DNA of 64,000 nucleotides, taken from contig CAVOKJ010000003.1 of NCBI GenBank assembly GCA_963696495.1, positions 372,001-436,000 of the forward strand, written 5' to 3'. This DNA is from Bog-756 sp963696495 (lineage in GTDB: Bacteria; Actinomycetota; Acidimicrobiia; Acidimicrobiales; RAAP-2). Below the pieces are notes generated by a model. The model saw nothing but the letters and a program-made list of their open reading frames with translations. It did not search any database and was not told the DNA's origin. How positions within the stretch are numbered: the first letter of the stretch is position 1; the number at the start of each line of letters is the position of its first letter. A program made the translations under genes and the position numbers. Below, piece after piece: positions 1 to 7,365 of this stretch.

Positions 1-569
1 ACGAGGCCCACCGCGCCGGCCTCAGGGTCGCCGCCCACGCCCACGGCGACGACGGCATCAGGGCCGCCCTCGAGGCGGGGATCGACTGCATCGAGCACGG
101 CTCGCTGATGTCCGACCGGACCCTCGACCTCCTCGTCGGGCTGGATCGCTTCCTGGTGCCGACCACCTATCTGGCCGACGGCATGGACGTGTCCCACGCC
201 CCCCCGGAGCTGCAGGCCAAGGCGGCCGAGGTGTTCCCCCGCGCCAAGGAGACCATCCGCAAGGCGATCACCCGCGGGGCCCGCATCGCCTGCGGGACCG
301 ATGCCCCGGCGATACCCCACGGGAAGAACGCCAAGGAGCTCGTGGCCCTGGTCGACCGGGGGATGACCCCCCTCCAGGCCATCCGGGCCGCCACCACCGT
401 GGCCGCCGAGCTCATCGACGTCGACGATCGGGGGCGGCTCGAGGCCGGCCTGCTCGCCGACATCGTCGCCGTCCCGGGGGACCCGCTGGCCGACATCGGC
501 GTCACCGAGGACGTGCGGTTCGTGATGAAGGGCGGCGAGGTCTACCGCCGGGAGGACACGGGGGCCTGA
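1..569 (+). CDS. Amidohydrolase family protein, C-terminal part (5' end outside window)
   Basis: This is the C-terminal portion of a metal-dependent amidohydrolase of the imidazolonepropionase-like type. The reading frame is open from position 3 and the start lies upstream of the window. The first residues include AAHAHGDDG, where the paired histidines fit the metal-binding strand, followed by CIEHGS, where the histidine fits the next metal ligand. Further on, CGTDAPAIPHG carries the aspartate expected at the end of the barrel. The ending LLADIVAVPGDPLADI, then a valine-rich stretch and GGEVYR, is the composite beta domain seen at the C-terminus of this family. The enzyme should be a cytoplasmic hydrolase of a C-N or related bond; the substrate is unknown. 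It converges on the TetR gene 27 bp away. Confidence 0.85.
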   Translation, partial: EAHRAGLRVAAHAHGDDGIRAALEAGIDCIEHGSLMSDRTLDLLVGLDRFLVPTTYLADGMDVSHAPPELQAKAAEVFPRAKETIRKAITRGARIACGTDAPAIPHGKNAKELVALVDRGMTPLQAIRAATTVAAELIDVDDRGRLEAGLLADIVAVPGDPLADIGVTEDVRFVMKGGEVYRREDTGA

Positions 570-576
570 GGCGACC

Positions 577-594
577 TCTGCCGGAGGCGGCAGC
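577..594. terminator. Possible shared hairpin between convergent genes
   Basis: CTGCC (578-582) and GGCAG (589-593) can pair around a 6-nt loop in the 27-bp gap between two convergent stop codons. It is short and has no T-run, so it is only a weak terminator candidate. Confidence 0.25.
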
Positions 595-596
595 GC

Positions 597-1346
597 TCAG
601 GCGACGGATCCCGTGCCGATGCCGTTCAGGATCAGGTTCCAGAGGTCCTCGGCCGAATCGCCGTCATCGCTGCGCAGGGGCATGCCACCGATGGTGGACG
701 AGAAGGTGTTGAACATGATCACTTCCAAGACGATGCCGACGATGGGCCCGGTGCGGAGATCCGCACGGACGGCACCGGCCGCCGTGGCCTCCTGGAGGAC
801 GTCCTCGAACAGGGCGACGAGCGGGGAGAAGACCCGGGCGGCCTCCTTCGGATGCTCGGTGAGCAGCTGCTGGGCGAACTCGGCCATGCCCAGGGGCCTC
901 GGCCGCCTGGTCTCGGTCGTGCCCGACTCGCCGGGCGGGTCCCCGCCGTCGTCGGTCGGTCGATCGGTCGGTCGGCACAGCCGGTAGTACGCCACCACGA
1001 AGGAGTGCAGACGCTCGAGCGGATCGTCCTCCCGGGCGATGACCTGACGGAGCCGATCGACCGTCGAACGGACCTGTTCCTCGAAGAGGGCGAGGAGCAG
1101 CTCGTGCTTCCCGCCGAAGTACTGGTAGAAGCTGTGCAGCGACTGGCCGGAGCGCTCGACCACCTCCTGGACGGTGAAGTCGCGGCCCGGCCTGGCGTTG
1201 AACAGCTCCATGGCGGCGTCCAAGAAGCGCTGGACCCGACCTTCGGCCCGGAGGCGCGCCGAGTCCAGCGAACGCGCCACCGCCTGCTCTCGCCGGCTCG
1301 GTCCCTCGGGCTCGATCGCCTCAGTCGCCAGATCGTTGTTGGTCAC
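597..1346 (-). CDS. TetR/AcrR family transcriptional regulator
   Basis: This is a TetR-family DNA-binding repressor of 249 residues from a GTG start at 1346; the frame stays open upstream to a GTG at 1376. The N-terminal helix-turn-helix is clear: a helix ending in AAMELFNARPGRDFTVQEVV, then RSGQSLHSFYQYFGGK. The C-terminal ligand domain is larger than usual and contains a Pro/Asp/Gly-rich insertion near its middle. The start was chosen because a paralogue at 49493-50206 begins at an equivalent GTG, and the two proteins align through REQAVARSLDSARLRAE. The recognition helices of the two proteins are almost the same, so they probably bind similar operators. The ligand is unknown, perhaps a CoA thioester given the surrounding genes. 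Confidence 0.88.
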   Translation of the reverse strand: MTNNDLATEAIEPEGPSRREQAVARSLDSARLRAEGRVQRFLDAAMELFNARPGRDFTVQEVVERSGQSLHSFYQYFGGKHELLLALFEEQVRSTVDRLRQVIAREDDPLERLHSFVVAYYRLCRPTDRPTDDGGDPPGESGTTETRRPRPLGMAEFAQQLLTEHPKEAARVFSPLVALFEDVLQEATAAGAVRADLRTGPIVGIVLEVIMFNTFSSTIGGMPLRSDDGDSAEDLWNLILNGIGTGSVA

Positions 1347-1440
1347 TGGCCAGAGCGTACCCGAGGAAGCACGCACCCCCTTCGACCTGGTGCTCGTGCC
1401 CCCGGGGGCCGGATCAGGCCCCCGGGGAGGACGGCCCGGG

Positions 1441-2193
1441 TCAGGTGTTCCGGCCGCCGTTGACCCCGATCACCTGACCGGTGATGTAGCTGGCGTCCTC
1501 GCTGACGAGGAACGAGCAGGTGGCCGCGATGTCCTCGGGTGTCCCGACCCGCCGCACCGGCGTCAACGACGCGTGGTACTCGACGCCCTTGCCGAGCAGG
1601 CCCTTGCGCTCCGACGCCCGGAGCATCGGCGTGTCGATGAAGCCCGGCGGGATCGTGTTGACGGTGATCCCCTTGGGACCGAGCTCCAGGGCCAGGGCCT
1701 TGGTGAAGCCGATCACCCCGGCCTTGGACGCCACGTAGTGGGTCATGAGTGGCTGCCCGCCGTGGGCGCTCGACGACGAGATGTTCACGATGCGGCCCCA
1801 CCCCTCCTCGATCATGTCGGGCACGACCGCCTGACAGCAGTCGAAGGTCCCCGTGAGATTGACCGCCAGGATCCGGTTCCACTTCTCGGCGGTGATGGAG
1901 AGGAACGGGTCGAAGCCGTCGAGGCCCGCGCTGTTGACCAGGACGGTGGGCCGTCCCATCTCGTCCCTGACCCGATCGACCCCGGCGTCGATCTGGGCCC
2001 GGTCGGTCACGTCGACCGAGAGGCCGGCGGCCGTGCCGCCGACGGCCGCGATCGCCGCGGCCGCAGCCTCGGCCGAGGGACCGTCGCGGTCGAACAGGGC
2101 AACCGGGTGACCGTCGGAGGCCAACCGCCGGGCGATGGCCAGTCCGATCCCGGACCCCCCACCGGTGACGATCGCCGTCCGGCGGGTCGTCAT
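1441..2193 (-). CDS. SDR family NAD(P)-dependent oxidoreductase
   Basis: This is a classical short-chain dehydrogenase/reductase of 250 residues, the usual length. The cofactor loop TGGGSGIG is at residues 10-17, NSAG at 87-90, the catalytic serine lies within 139-141, and YVASK places Tyr153 and Lys157. The closing VIGVNGGRN is typical of the FabG-like group. The aspartate after the second strand (FDRD, about 35) suggests NAD(H) preference. It should oxidise or reduce a hydroxyacyl or alicyclic alcohol in the cytoplasm. It diverges from the reductase operon starting at 2543, and the shared 349-bp gap holds two copies of the recurrent AGAA-N5-TT motif. Confidence 0.9.
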   Translation of the reverse strand: MTTRRTAIVTGGGSGIGLAIARRLASDGHPVALFDRDGPSAEAAAAAIAAVGGTAAGLSVDVTDRAQIDAGVDRVRDEMGRPTVLVNSAGLDGFDPFLSITAEKWNRILAVNLTGTFDCCQAVVPDMIEEGWGRIVNISSSSAHGGQPLMTHYVASKAGVIGFTKALALELGPKGITVNTIPPGFIDTPMLRASERKGLLGKGVEYHASLTPVRRVGTPEDIAATCSFLVSEDASYITGQVIGVNGGRNT

Positions 2194-2263
2194 CGGACCG
2201 GCCGGTCAGCGGCGGCGCGGCGGCGCGGCGCGGCGGTGGGCACGGGCATGGGGACCTCCTCGG

Positions 2264-2317
2264 GACGGGGCACTGGCTGTGGACGGGGCACTGGCTGTGG
2301 ACGGGGCACTGGCTGTG
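2264..2317. repeat. 18-bp tandem repeat, three exact copies
   Basis: The unit GACGGGGCACTGGCTGTG occurs at 2264-2281, 2282-2299 and 2300-2317 with no mismatch. It lies 70-125 bp upstream of the SDR start. No function is evident; copy number could vary by slippage. Confidence 0.95.
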
Positions 2318-2505
2318 GCATCTGCTCAGGACGGGCGTTCGATTGGAGGATCGCTATTGCTTGGCCAGAATCGTGTTTTCACTGTCTAGCAGCCAGCGGG
2401 GGTGCACCGCCGATCCGCCGACCGGCACCGTCGTCGAGGTTCCACCCGCCCCATCCCGGGACGCCCGACCCGCCCACCGCCGGGAGGCCGACCGGCCCAG
2501 TTCCA

Positions 2506-2534
2506 TTGCCTGTTAATGAGAACTGCGTTACCAT
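2506..2534 (+). promoter_or_regulatory. Candidate leaderless promoter of the reductase operon
   Basis: TTGCCT (2506-2511) and TACCAT (2529-2534) are separated by 17 bp, matching a sigma-70 -35/-10 pair with the actinobacterial TAnnnT form. The ATG at 2543 lies 8 nt after the -10 and has no Shine-Dalgarno sequence, so the mRNA probably starts at or next to the start codon. The motif AGAACTGCGTTAC (2519-2531) overlaps the spacer and -10, where a bound repressor would block transcription. Confidence 0.5.
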
Positions 2535-2542
2535 TTGTCAAC

Positions 2543-3637
2543 ATGTCACTCTCCGAGCCCAGGAGCGTGGCGTCGGGAGAGTCGCCGGCGCCGCCGACGA
2601 GCGTGGCCCCCGACCACCGCTTCCACCCCCTCCGGGTGGCCAGCGTCGCCCGGGAGACGGCCGAGGCCATCTCGTTCGTGCTGCAGGTGCCCGATGACCT
2701 TCGTTCGGCGTTCGCCTACGAGTCCGGGCAGTTCTGCACGTTCAGGGTCTGGGTCGACGGCCAGCCCCACGTGCGCTGCTATTCGATGTCCTCTGCCCCG
2801 GCGGTGGACGACGAGTTGCGGGTGACGGTCAAGCGGGTCCCCGGCGGCACGGTGTCCAACTGGCTCCACGACCACCTCGCACCGGGGAGCATGGTGGACG
2901 TCGCCAGACCCGCGGGTTTCTTCCGTCTCGGCGCGGAGGAACGCGACCTCATGGCCTTCAGCGCCGGCAGCGGGATCACCCCGGTGCTCTCCCTGGTCAA
3001 GTCGGCGCTGGCCACCACCTCGCGACGGGTGCGGCTCCTGTACGCCAACCAGGACCACCGGGCCGTCATCTTCCGGGACGAACTCGACGACCTGGTGGAC
3101 CGGTTCGGCGAGCGCTGCACGGTGGCCCACCACCTCGACGTCGAAAACGGGCTGGTCGGACCCGACGCCGTCCGTGCCTTCGCCGAGGGCGCGGTGGGAG
3201 CCGAGTGCTACGTGTGCGGCCCGGCACCCTTCATGGACGTGGTGGAGCGGACGCTGCTCGCCGACGGGTTCGAGCCGCCCCGCATCCACATCGAGCGGTT
3301 CACACCCGACGAGCTGCCGGCGATCGCCGAGGCGGACGGGGACGCGGCGACGACCACGCACCTCACCATCGAGGTGGGCGGGCGCACCGCGTCGGCCGAC
3401 CACTATCCCGGCACCACCATCCTGCAGACCGCCCGGCAGATGGAGCTGGCCCCTCCGTCCTCCTGCGAATCGGGGAGCTGCGCCACCTGCATGGCCAAGC
3501 TGATCCGGGGCACCGCCTCGATGCGGGTCAACAACGCACTCACGGAGGACGAGGTGGCGGACGGCTGGGTGCTCACCTGCCAGGCGCTGCCCACCAGTGC
3601 CACCGTGCAGGTGTCCTACGACTGCGAGGAGGGATGA
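2543..3637 (+). CDS. FAD/NAD(P)-binding oxygenase reductase with C-terminal 2Fe-2S ferredoxin domain
   Basis: This is an electron-transfer reductase of 364 residues resembling the KshB/HmpF-like reductases that serve Rieske oxygenases. The FAD domain has RCYS at 78-81, the NAD(P) domain has GSGITP at 142-147 and a CGPAPFM stretch near 230. The C-terminal plant-type ferredoxin has Cys308, Cys313, Cys316 and Cys346. It would pass electrons from NAD(P)H through FAD and 2Fe-2S to an oxygenase. The only Rieske oxygenase in the window is at 42472-43755, so these may be partners despite the distance. The start at 2543 was chosen over the upstream in-frame start at 2402 because the upstream 47 residues are arginine/proline-rich and atypical. 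It overlaps the next gene by 4 bp. Confidence 0.92.
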   Translation: MSLSEPRSVASGESPAPPTSVAPDHRFHPLRVASVARETAEAISFVLQVPDDLRSAFAYESGQFCTFRVWVDGQPHVRCYSMSSAPAVDDELRVTVKRVPGGTVSNWLHDHLAPGSMVDVARPAGFFRLGAEERDLMAFSAGSGITPVLSLVKSALATTSRRVRLLYANQDHRAVIFRDELDDLVDRFGERCTVAHHLDVENGLVGPDAVRAFAEGAVGAECYVCGPAPFMDVVERTLLADGFEPPRIHIERFTPDELPAIAEADGDAATTTHLTIEVGGRTASADHYPGTTILQTARQMELAPPSSCESGSCATCMAKLIRGTASMRVNNALTEDEVADGWVLTCQALPTSATVQVSYDCEEG

Positions 3638-4068
3638 TGGGACCGCCGTCCGTCGAGGACGCCGTCGAGCTCGAGCAGCTGCTGGCCCGTTACGCCGTCG
3701 GGATGACCAAGGACGACGTGGAGGCGGTCATGGAGGTGTTCACCCCGGACGGCAGCTACAGCGCCTTCGGGGACACCTACCCCCTGGTCGACTTCCCGGC
3801 GCTGGTGGCGGCGGCCCCCAAGGGCCTGTTCCTGGTGGGGCCGGCGGTGCTCGAGATCGACGGGGACGAGGGCACCGGACAGCAGCCCCTGTGCTTCGTC
3901 GACCAGACCACCCACGACATGCGCATCGGCTACTACACCGACACCTATCGGCGCACCGCCCACGGCTGGCGGCTCCGGACGAGATCGATGACCTTCCTGC
4001 GCAGGAGCGGGGCCCGTGACGCCGGGCGGGAGCACGACCCGAGCCGACCCACCCCGACGGCGGGCTGA
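3634..4068 (+). CDS. SnoaL/NTF2-like small protein
   Basis: This is a 144-residue protein with the layout of the SnoaL-like NTF2 superfamily, a cone-shaped fold used by small isomerases, dehydratases and ligand-binding proteins. The opening LEQLLARYAVGMTKDDVEAV, then EVFTPDGSYSAFG, is the family's N-terminal helix pair and first strand. RRTAHGWRLRTRSMTFLRR near the C-terminus is the characteristic final strand. It starts with ATGATG overlapping the reductase stop and ends sharing one base with the dehydrogenase start, so the genes are translationally coupled. A role in isomerising or hydrating the substrate of the adjacent dehydrogenases is possible, but no catalytic residues can be assigned. 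Confidence 0.8.
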   Translation: MMGPPSVEDAVELEQLLARYAVGMTKDDVEAVMEVFTPDGSYSAFGDTYPLVDFPALVAAAPKGLFLVGPAVLEIDGDEGTGQQPLCFVDQTTHDMRIGYYTDTYRRTAHGWRLRTRSMTFLRRSGARDAGREHDPSRPTPTAG

Positions 4069-5198
4069 TGGAGCTCGACGAGTTCCGGGTGTCGCTGGAC
4101 GCCTGGCTCGACCGACACGAGGAGGACCTCCGGCCCGGTCCGGGGGCCGAGCGGACCCTGGACGGCCAGATGGCCCATCTGGCCGAGGTCAAGCGGCTCA
4201 CCTACGAGGCGGGGTGGATGCGGTGGGGCTGGCCCCCGCGGGTCGGCGGCCTCGGTGGCTCGACGCTCCTCCGCGCCTACCTGGGTGAGGCCCTCACCTC
4301 CCGGGACCTCGTCGAGCCGGGCATCTACTCGATGACCGAGGTCCTGGCACCGACGATGATCGACTATGCCGAGCCCGGGCTGGCGGCGGCCATGGTGCCC
4401 CGACTGCTCAGCGGCGCGGAGACGTGGTGCCAGGGCTTCTCCGAACCGGGAACCGGCAGCAATCTCGCCGCGCTGCGCTGTCGGGCCACCCGGTCCGGCG
4501 GTGCCTGGCGCGTCACCGGGCAGAAGGTCTGGACCAGCCTCGCCCAGTACGCCGATCGCTGCGTGCTGCTCACCCGGACCGGACCGGCGGAGTCGGCCCA
4601 CCGGGGCATCACCGCCCTCTTCGTCGACATGGACAGTGAGGGCATCGTCGTACGGCCGATCGAGACGATGCACGGGGCTCCGGAGTTCTCCGAGGTGTTC
4701 TTCGACGACGTCGTGGTCCCCGTCGACCGGACCCTCGGCGACGAGGGGGGCGGCTGGGCGGTGGCCATGGATCTGCTGCCCAGCGAGCGGAGCACCGCGC
4801 TCTGGCACCGGGCCGCCTACCTCCACGCCAGGCTGGCGAGCCTCCTCGCCACGGCTCCGCCCGACGCGCTCGACCCGGTCGCCGTGGGCGAGACCGCCCA
4901 GCTCCTCTATGCCCTGCGGGCCCGCTCCCGTGCCACCCAGTACCGGCTGGCCGCCGGCGAGCACCTCGGACCCGAGACCTCCATCGACAAGGTGCTGGTG
5001 GCCACGGCCGAGCAGGCGGTCTTCGACCTCGTCCTCGACGGGCTGGGGCCGGACGTGGTCCTCGCCGACGATCCGGCCGGTGACCGGTGGCGACGGGAGT
5101 TCCTCTACTCGCGCGCCGCCACCATCTACGGCGGCACCGCCGAGATCCAGCGCAACATCATCGCCCGGCGGCTGCTCGAGCTCGGGTCCGATCACTGA
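4068..5198 (+). CDS. Acyl-CoA dehydrogenase (first of a pair)
   Basis: This is an FAD-dependent acyl-CoA dehydrogenase of 376 residues. It has the flavin/substrate signature GFSEPGTGSNLAALRCRA, then GQKVWTSLAQYADRCVLL in the middle beta domain. The C-terminal motif ATIYGGTAEIQRNIIARRLL is standard. The Glu of the medium-chain YEGT motif is replaced by Gly, as in many actinobacterial FadE enzymes where the base is elsewhere. It introduces a 2,3-double bond into an acyl-CoA. It shares its stop/start bases with a second, diverged dehydrogenase (5198), the arrangement seen for heteromeric alpha-beta dehydrogenases of steroid side-chain degradation. The start ATG overlaps the preceding stop. Confidence 0.92.
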   Translation: MELDEFRVSLDAWLDRHEEDLRPGPGAERTLDGQMAHLAEVKRLTYEAGWMRWGWPPRVGGLGGSTLLRAYLGEALTSRDLVEPGIYSMTEVLAPTMIDYAEPGLAAAMVPRLLSGAETWCQGFSEPGTGSNLAALRCRATRSGGAWRVTGQKVWTSLAQYADRCVLLTRTGPAESAHRGITALFVDMDSEGIVVRPIETMHGAPEFSEVFFDDVVVPVDRTLGDEGGGWAVAMDLLPSERSTALWHRAAYLHARLASLLATAPPDALDPVAVGETAQLLYALRARSRATQYRLAAGEHLGPETSIDKVLVATAEQAVFDLVLDGLGPDVVLADDPAGDRWRREFLYSRAATIYGGTAEIQRNIIARRLLELGSDH

Positions 5199-6439
5199 TG
5201 GAGGAGACGGAGCGGGTCCTGTTCGAGCGGGGCCTCCGTCACGCGCTGGACCCCGGGACCGGAGCGGACCTCGACGAGGCACTCGGTGCGCTCGGATGGC
5301 ACGAGGCGCTCGACGAGGACCCGCGGACCGCGGTGTCGGCGCTCTTCGAGCTCCAGGGCGCGACCGATGCCGACTCGGAGGCCCTCGCCGCCGTCCTCGG
5401 TCACGGCCTCGGGTGGCCGTCCGCCCGGACGGGCCGGGTCCTCCTCCCTCCGCCCGGGCACGCCGGCCCGCCGGGCACGCTGGAGGGGGCGGCCCTCACC
5501 GTCCGCGGGCTCACCACCGCCCGGGGCTCCGACGGCTCCCCCGTCGTCGTGGCGACGAGGGCGGGCGGGAAGGACGTCGTCGTCGAGGTGTCGGCCGCCC
5601 ACCTGACCCTCCGTCCGGTGGCCGGAGTGGCCCCGCACCTCGGGCTGGTCGAGGTGGTCGGCACGGACGTGCCCTTCACGGCGCGCCAGGACCTCGACGC
5701 CGGCGACTGGCCGGAGGCGGTGGCCCTGTGCCGGCTGGCCGTCGGCCATGAGCTGGTGGGGGCCTCGCGGAGCATGCTGGACCAGGCCCGGGTGCATGCG
5801 CTCCAGAGGATCCAGTTCGGCCGCCCGATCAGCTCCTTCCAGGCCGTCCGCCACCGGTTGGCCGACGCGCTGGTGGCCGTCGAGGCCGCCGACGCCGCCC
5901 TGCAGTCGGCCTGGGACGAGCGGTCGCCGGCGTCCGCCGCCATGGCCAGGGCACTGGCCGGACGGTCGGCCCGGGTGGCGGCCCGCCACGGCCAGCAGGT
6001 GCTCGCCGGCATCGGGTTCACCACCGAGCACGGGTTCCACCGCTCCTTCCGGCGCGTGCTGGTGCTCGACGAACTGTTCGGATCGGCTGCGTCACTGACC
6101 CGGGAGCTCGGTCGCCAGCTGCTCGCCACCGGGACGCTCCCGCCGCTCCCCCCCTCTGAGCCTGCGAGCCGTGCCGGACCCCGTTCCCCACCGGCCGCCG
6201 GCGGCGGCCGGGACGAGGGTCAGAACGACGTGGCCAGGGAGCCCAGCAGCGAGCGGGTGCGCTTCGACGACTCGATGAGCTCGTCGCGGCCGTCCCCGAT
6301 CGGCACGACCCTGACGGAGAGGTCGGTGGCGCCGGCATCGGCGAAGGACTGGAGGCGCTTCCTGATCGTCGACTCGCTCCCCGCCACCAGGATGTCGCCG
6401 ACGCTCCGGGCGTCGCCGTGCCCGAGCAGCTTCTGGTAG
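5198..6439 (+). CDS. Acyl-CoA dehydrogenase (second of a pair), probably with a 3' frameshift
   Basis: This is a diverged acyl-CoA dehydrogenase subunit. Recognisable parts are the Q-X-F-G-R helix (ALQRIQFGRPISSFQAVRHR, about residues 203-222) and GIGFTTEHGFHRSFRR (about 271-286). The FAD-domain signature is weak, as in the partner subunits of heteromeric dehydrogenases. Homology ends about residue 310. The frame then runs on for about 96 Arg/Pro/Ser-rich residues to 6439 and overlaps the convergent gene by 220 bp. A run of seven C at 6148-6154 sits exactly at the end of the homologous part. One extra C would bring a TGA at 6157-6159 into frame and remove the overlap. The true end is therefore probably 6159. 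Confidence 0.82.
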   Translation: MEETERVLFERGLRHALDPGTGADLDEALGALGWHEALDEDPRTAVSALFELQGATDADSEALAAVLGHGLGWPSARTGRVLLPPPGHAGPPGTLEGAALTVRGLTTARGSDGSPVVVATRAGGKDVVVEVSAAHLTLRPVAGVAPHLGLVEVVGTDVPFTARQDLDAGDWPEAVALCRLAVGHELVGASRSMLDQARVHALQRIQFGRPISSFQAVRHRLADALVAVEAADAALQSAWDERSPASAAMARALAGRSARVAARHGQQVLAGIGFTTEHGFHRSFRRVLVLDELFGSAASLTRELGRQLLATGTLPPLPPSEPASRAGPRSPPAAGGGRDEGQNDVAREPSSERVRFDDSMSSSRPSPIGTTLTERSVAPASAKDWRRFLIVDSLPATRMSPTLRASPCPSSFW

Positions 6440-7173
6440 TTCGGCGACACCTCGGCCTCGGCCAGGATCCGGTTGGTCCGGGCCACCGCGGTGTCGATCT
6501 CCCCGTCGCCGCAGAGGCAGATCGGCACCCCGGCGACCACCCGGGGGGCCGGCCGTCCGGCCCGCTCGGCGGCACGCGCCAGGTTGGGGACGATGTGGGT
6601 GCCGATGGCCCGCTCGTCGGCCATCCACAGGATGGTCCCGTCGGTCCGCTCACCGCACAGCTCGAGCATGCGGGGGCCCAGCGCGGCCATGAGCACGGGG
6701 GTCGGCGTGACGTCGGTGATGTCCAACGGATTGTGGACCCGGAAGAAGTCGTTCTCGACGTCGACGGTCCCGGGTCCGGCGAGGGCCTGGTCGAGCACGT
6801 CGAGGTAGGCGCGCATGGTGGCCACCGGGCGCTCGTAGGCGAGCCCCAGCATCTCCTCGATGACCCAGTGGTGGGAGACGCCGAGGCCGACCGAGAGCCG
6901 CCCCTCGCAGACGGTCTGCACCGAGAGGATCTGCTGGGCCAGGGCGATGGGGTGCCGGGGCTGGACCGGCACCACCGCCGTCCCGATCTCGATGCGGCCG
7001 GTGTCGGTGCCGACGAGGGTGGCGGCGGTCAGGGCGTCGAATTCGTCCGGGATCTGCGGGATCCACACCGTGGCCAGCCCGGCCTCCTCGGCCCAACGGG
7101 CGTCGGCCTGCAGCCGCGGCACCTTGGTCCCGTAGCGGCCACGCTCCGGGCCGATCATCAAGCCGATGCGCAT
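6220..7173 (-). CDS. LLM class F420-dependent oxidoreductase
   Basis: This is a luciferase-like (TIM-barrel) oxidoreductase of 317 residues. The opening RIGLMIGPERGRYGTKVPRL, the central IEIGTAVVPVQPRHPIALAQ and VCEGRLSVGLGVSHHWVIEE are typical of the F420-dependent branch. Such enzymes use reduced or oxidised F420 to act on alcohols, ketones or CoA esters. The start was moved from the upstream GTG at 7194 to ATG 7173, which has GGGAGGAG about 10 nt upstream. A perfect AGAA-N5-TTCT motif lies 37 bp before the start and overlaps a likely -10 (TAGATT on the - strand). The 3' end faces the run-on frame of the acyl-CoA dehydrogenase at 5198. Confidence 0.88.
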   Translation of the reverse strand: MRIGLMIGPERGRYGTKVPRLQADARWAEEAGLATVWIPQIPDEFDALTAATLVGTDTGRIEIGTAVVPVQPRHPIALAQQILSVQTVCEGRLSVGLGVSHHWVIEEMLGLAYERPVATMRAYLDVLDQALAGPGTVDVENDFFRVHNPLDITDVTPTPVLMAALGPRMLELCGERTDGTILWMADERAIGTHIVPNLARAAERAGRPAPRVVAGVPICLCGDGEIDTAVARTNRILAEAEVSPNYQKLLGHGDARSVGDILVAGSESTIRKRLQSFADAGATDLSVRVVPIGDGRDELIESSKRTRSLLGSLATSF

Positions 7174-7209
7174 CCCGCTGACTCCTCCCGGCACCGTCGG
7201 ACGCCGACG

Positions 7210-7222
7210 AGAATCTACTTCT
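7210..7222 (-). promoter_or_regulatory. AGAA-N5-TTCT palindrome in the promoter of the LLM gene
   Basis: AGAATCTACTTCT has perfect 4-bp arms. On the - strand it contains TAGATT, a good TAnnnT -10, 37 bp upstream of the start codon. It matches sites before six other genes or operons in the window. Confidence 0.5.
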
Positions 7223-7329
7223 TTATTTTCGGAACATCGAATTCCACGCCATCGGATTCCTGCTGCGGAGCCGGCCCCGGGCGGGCCGGGCGGGCCGCCT
7301 CCGGGCCGGGCCGCCTCCGGGCGCGCCCC

Positions 7330-7365
7330 GGCGGGTCAGGCGGGTCAGGCGGGTCAGGCGGGTCA
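7330..7365. repeat. 9-bp tandem repeat carrying the thiolase stop codon
   Basis: Four exact copies of GGCGGGTCA occupy 7330-7365. On the - strand each reads TGACCCGCC, so the thiolase frame meets four TGA codons spaced 9 nt apart, the first being the annotated stop. Confidence 0.95.

Larger units (their letters stand above)
2194..2542. other. 349-bp divergent intergenic region
   Basis: No gene is supported here. From the SDR side it holds GC-rich low-complexity sequence (about 2210-2260), a three-copy 18-bp tandem repeat (2264-2317), an AT-richer island with AGAATCGTGTTTT (2367-2379) followed by TGTCTAG, a GC-rich stretch, and the promoter-like segment of the reductase operon (2506-2542). 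Confidence 0.7.
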
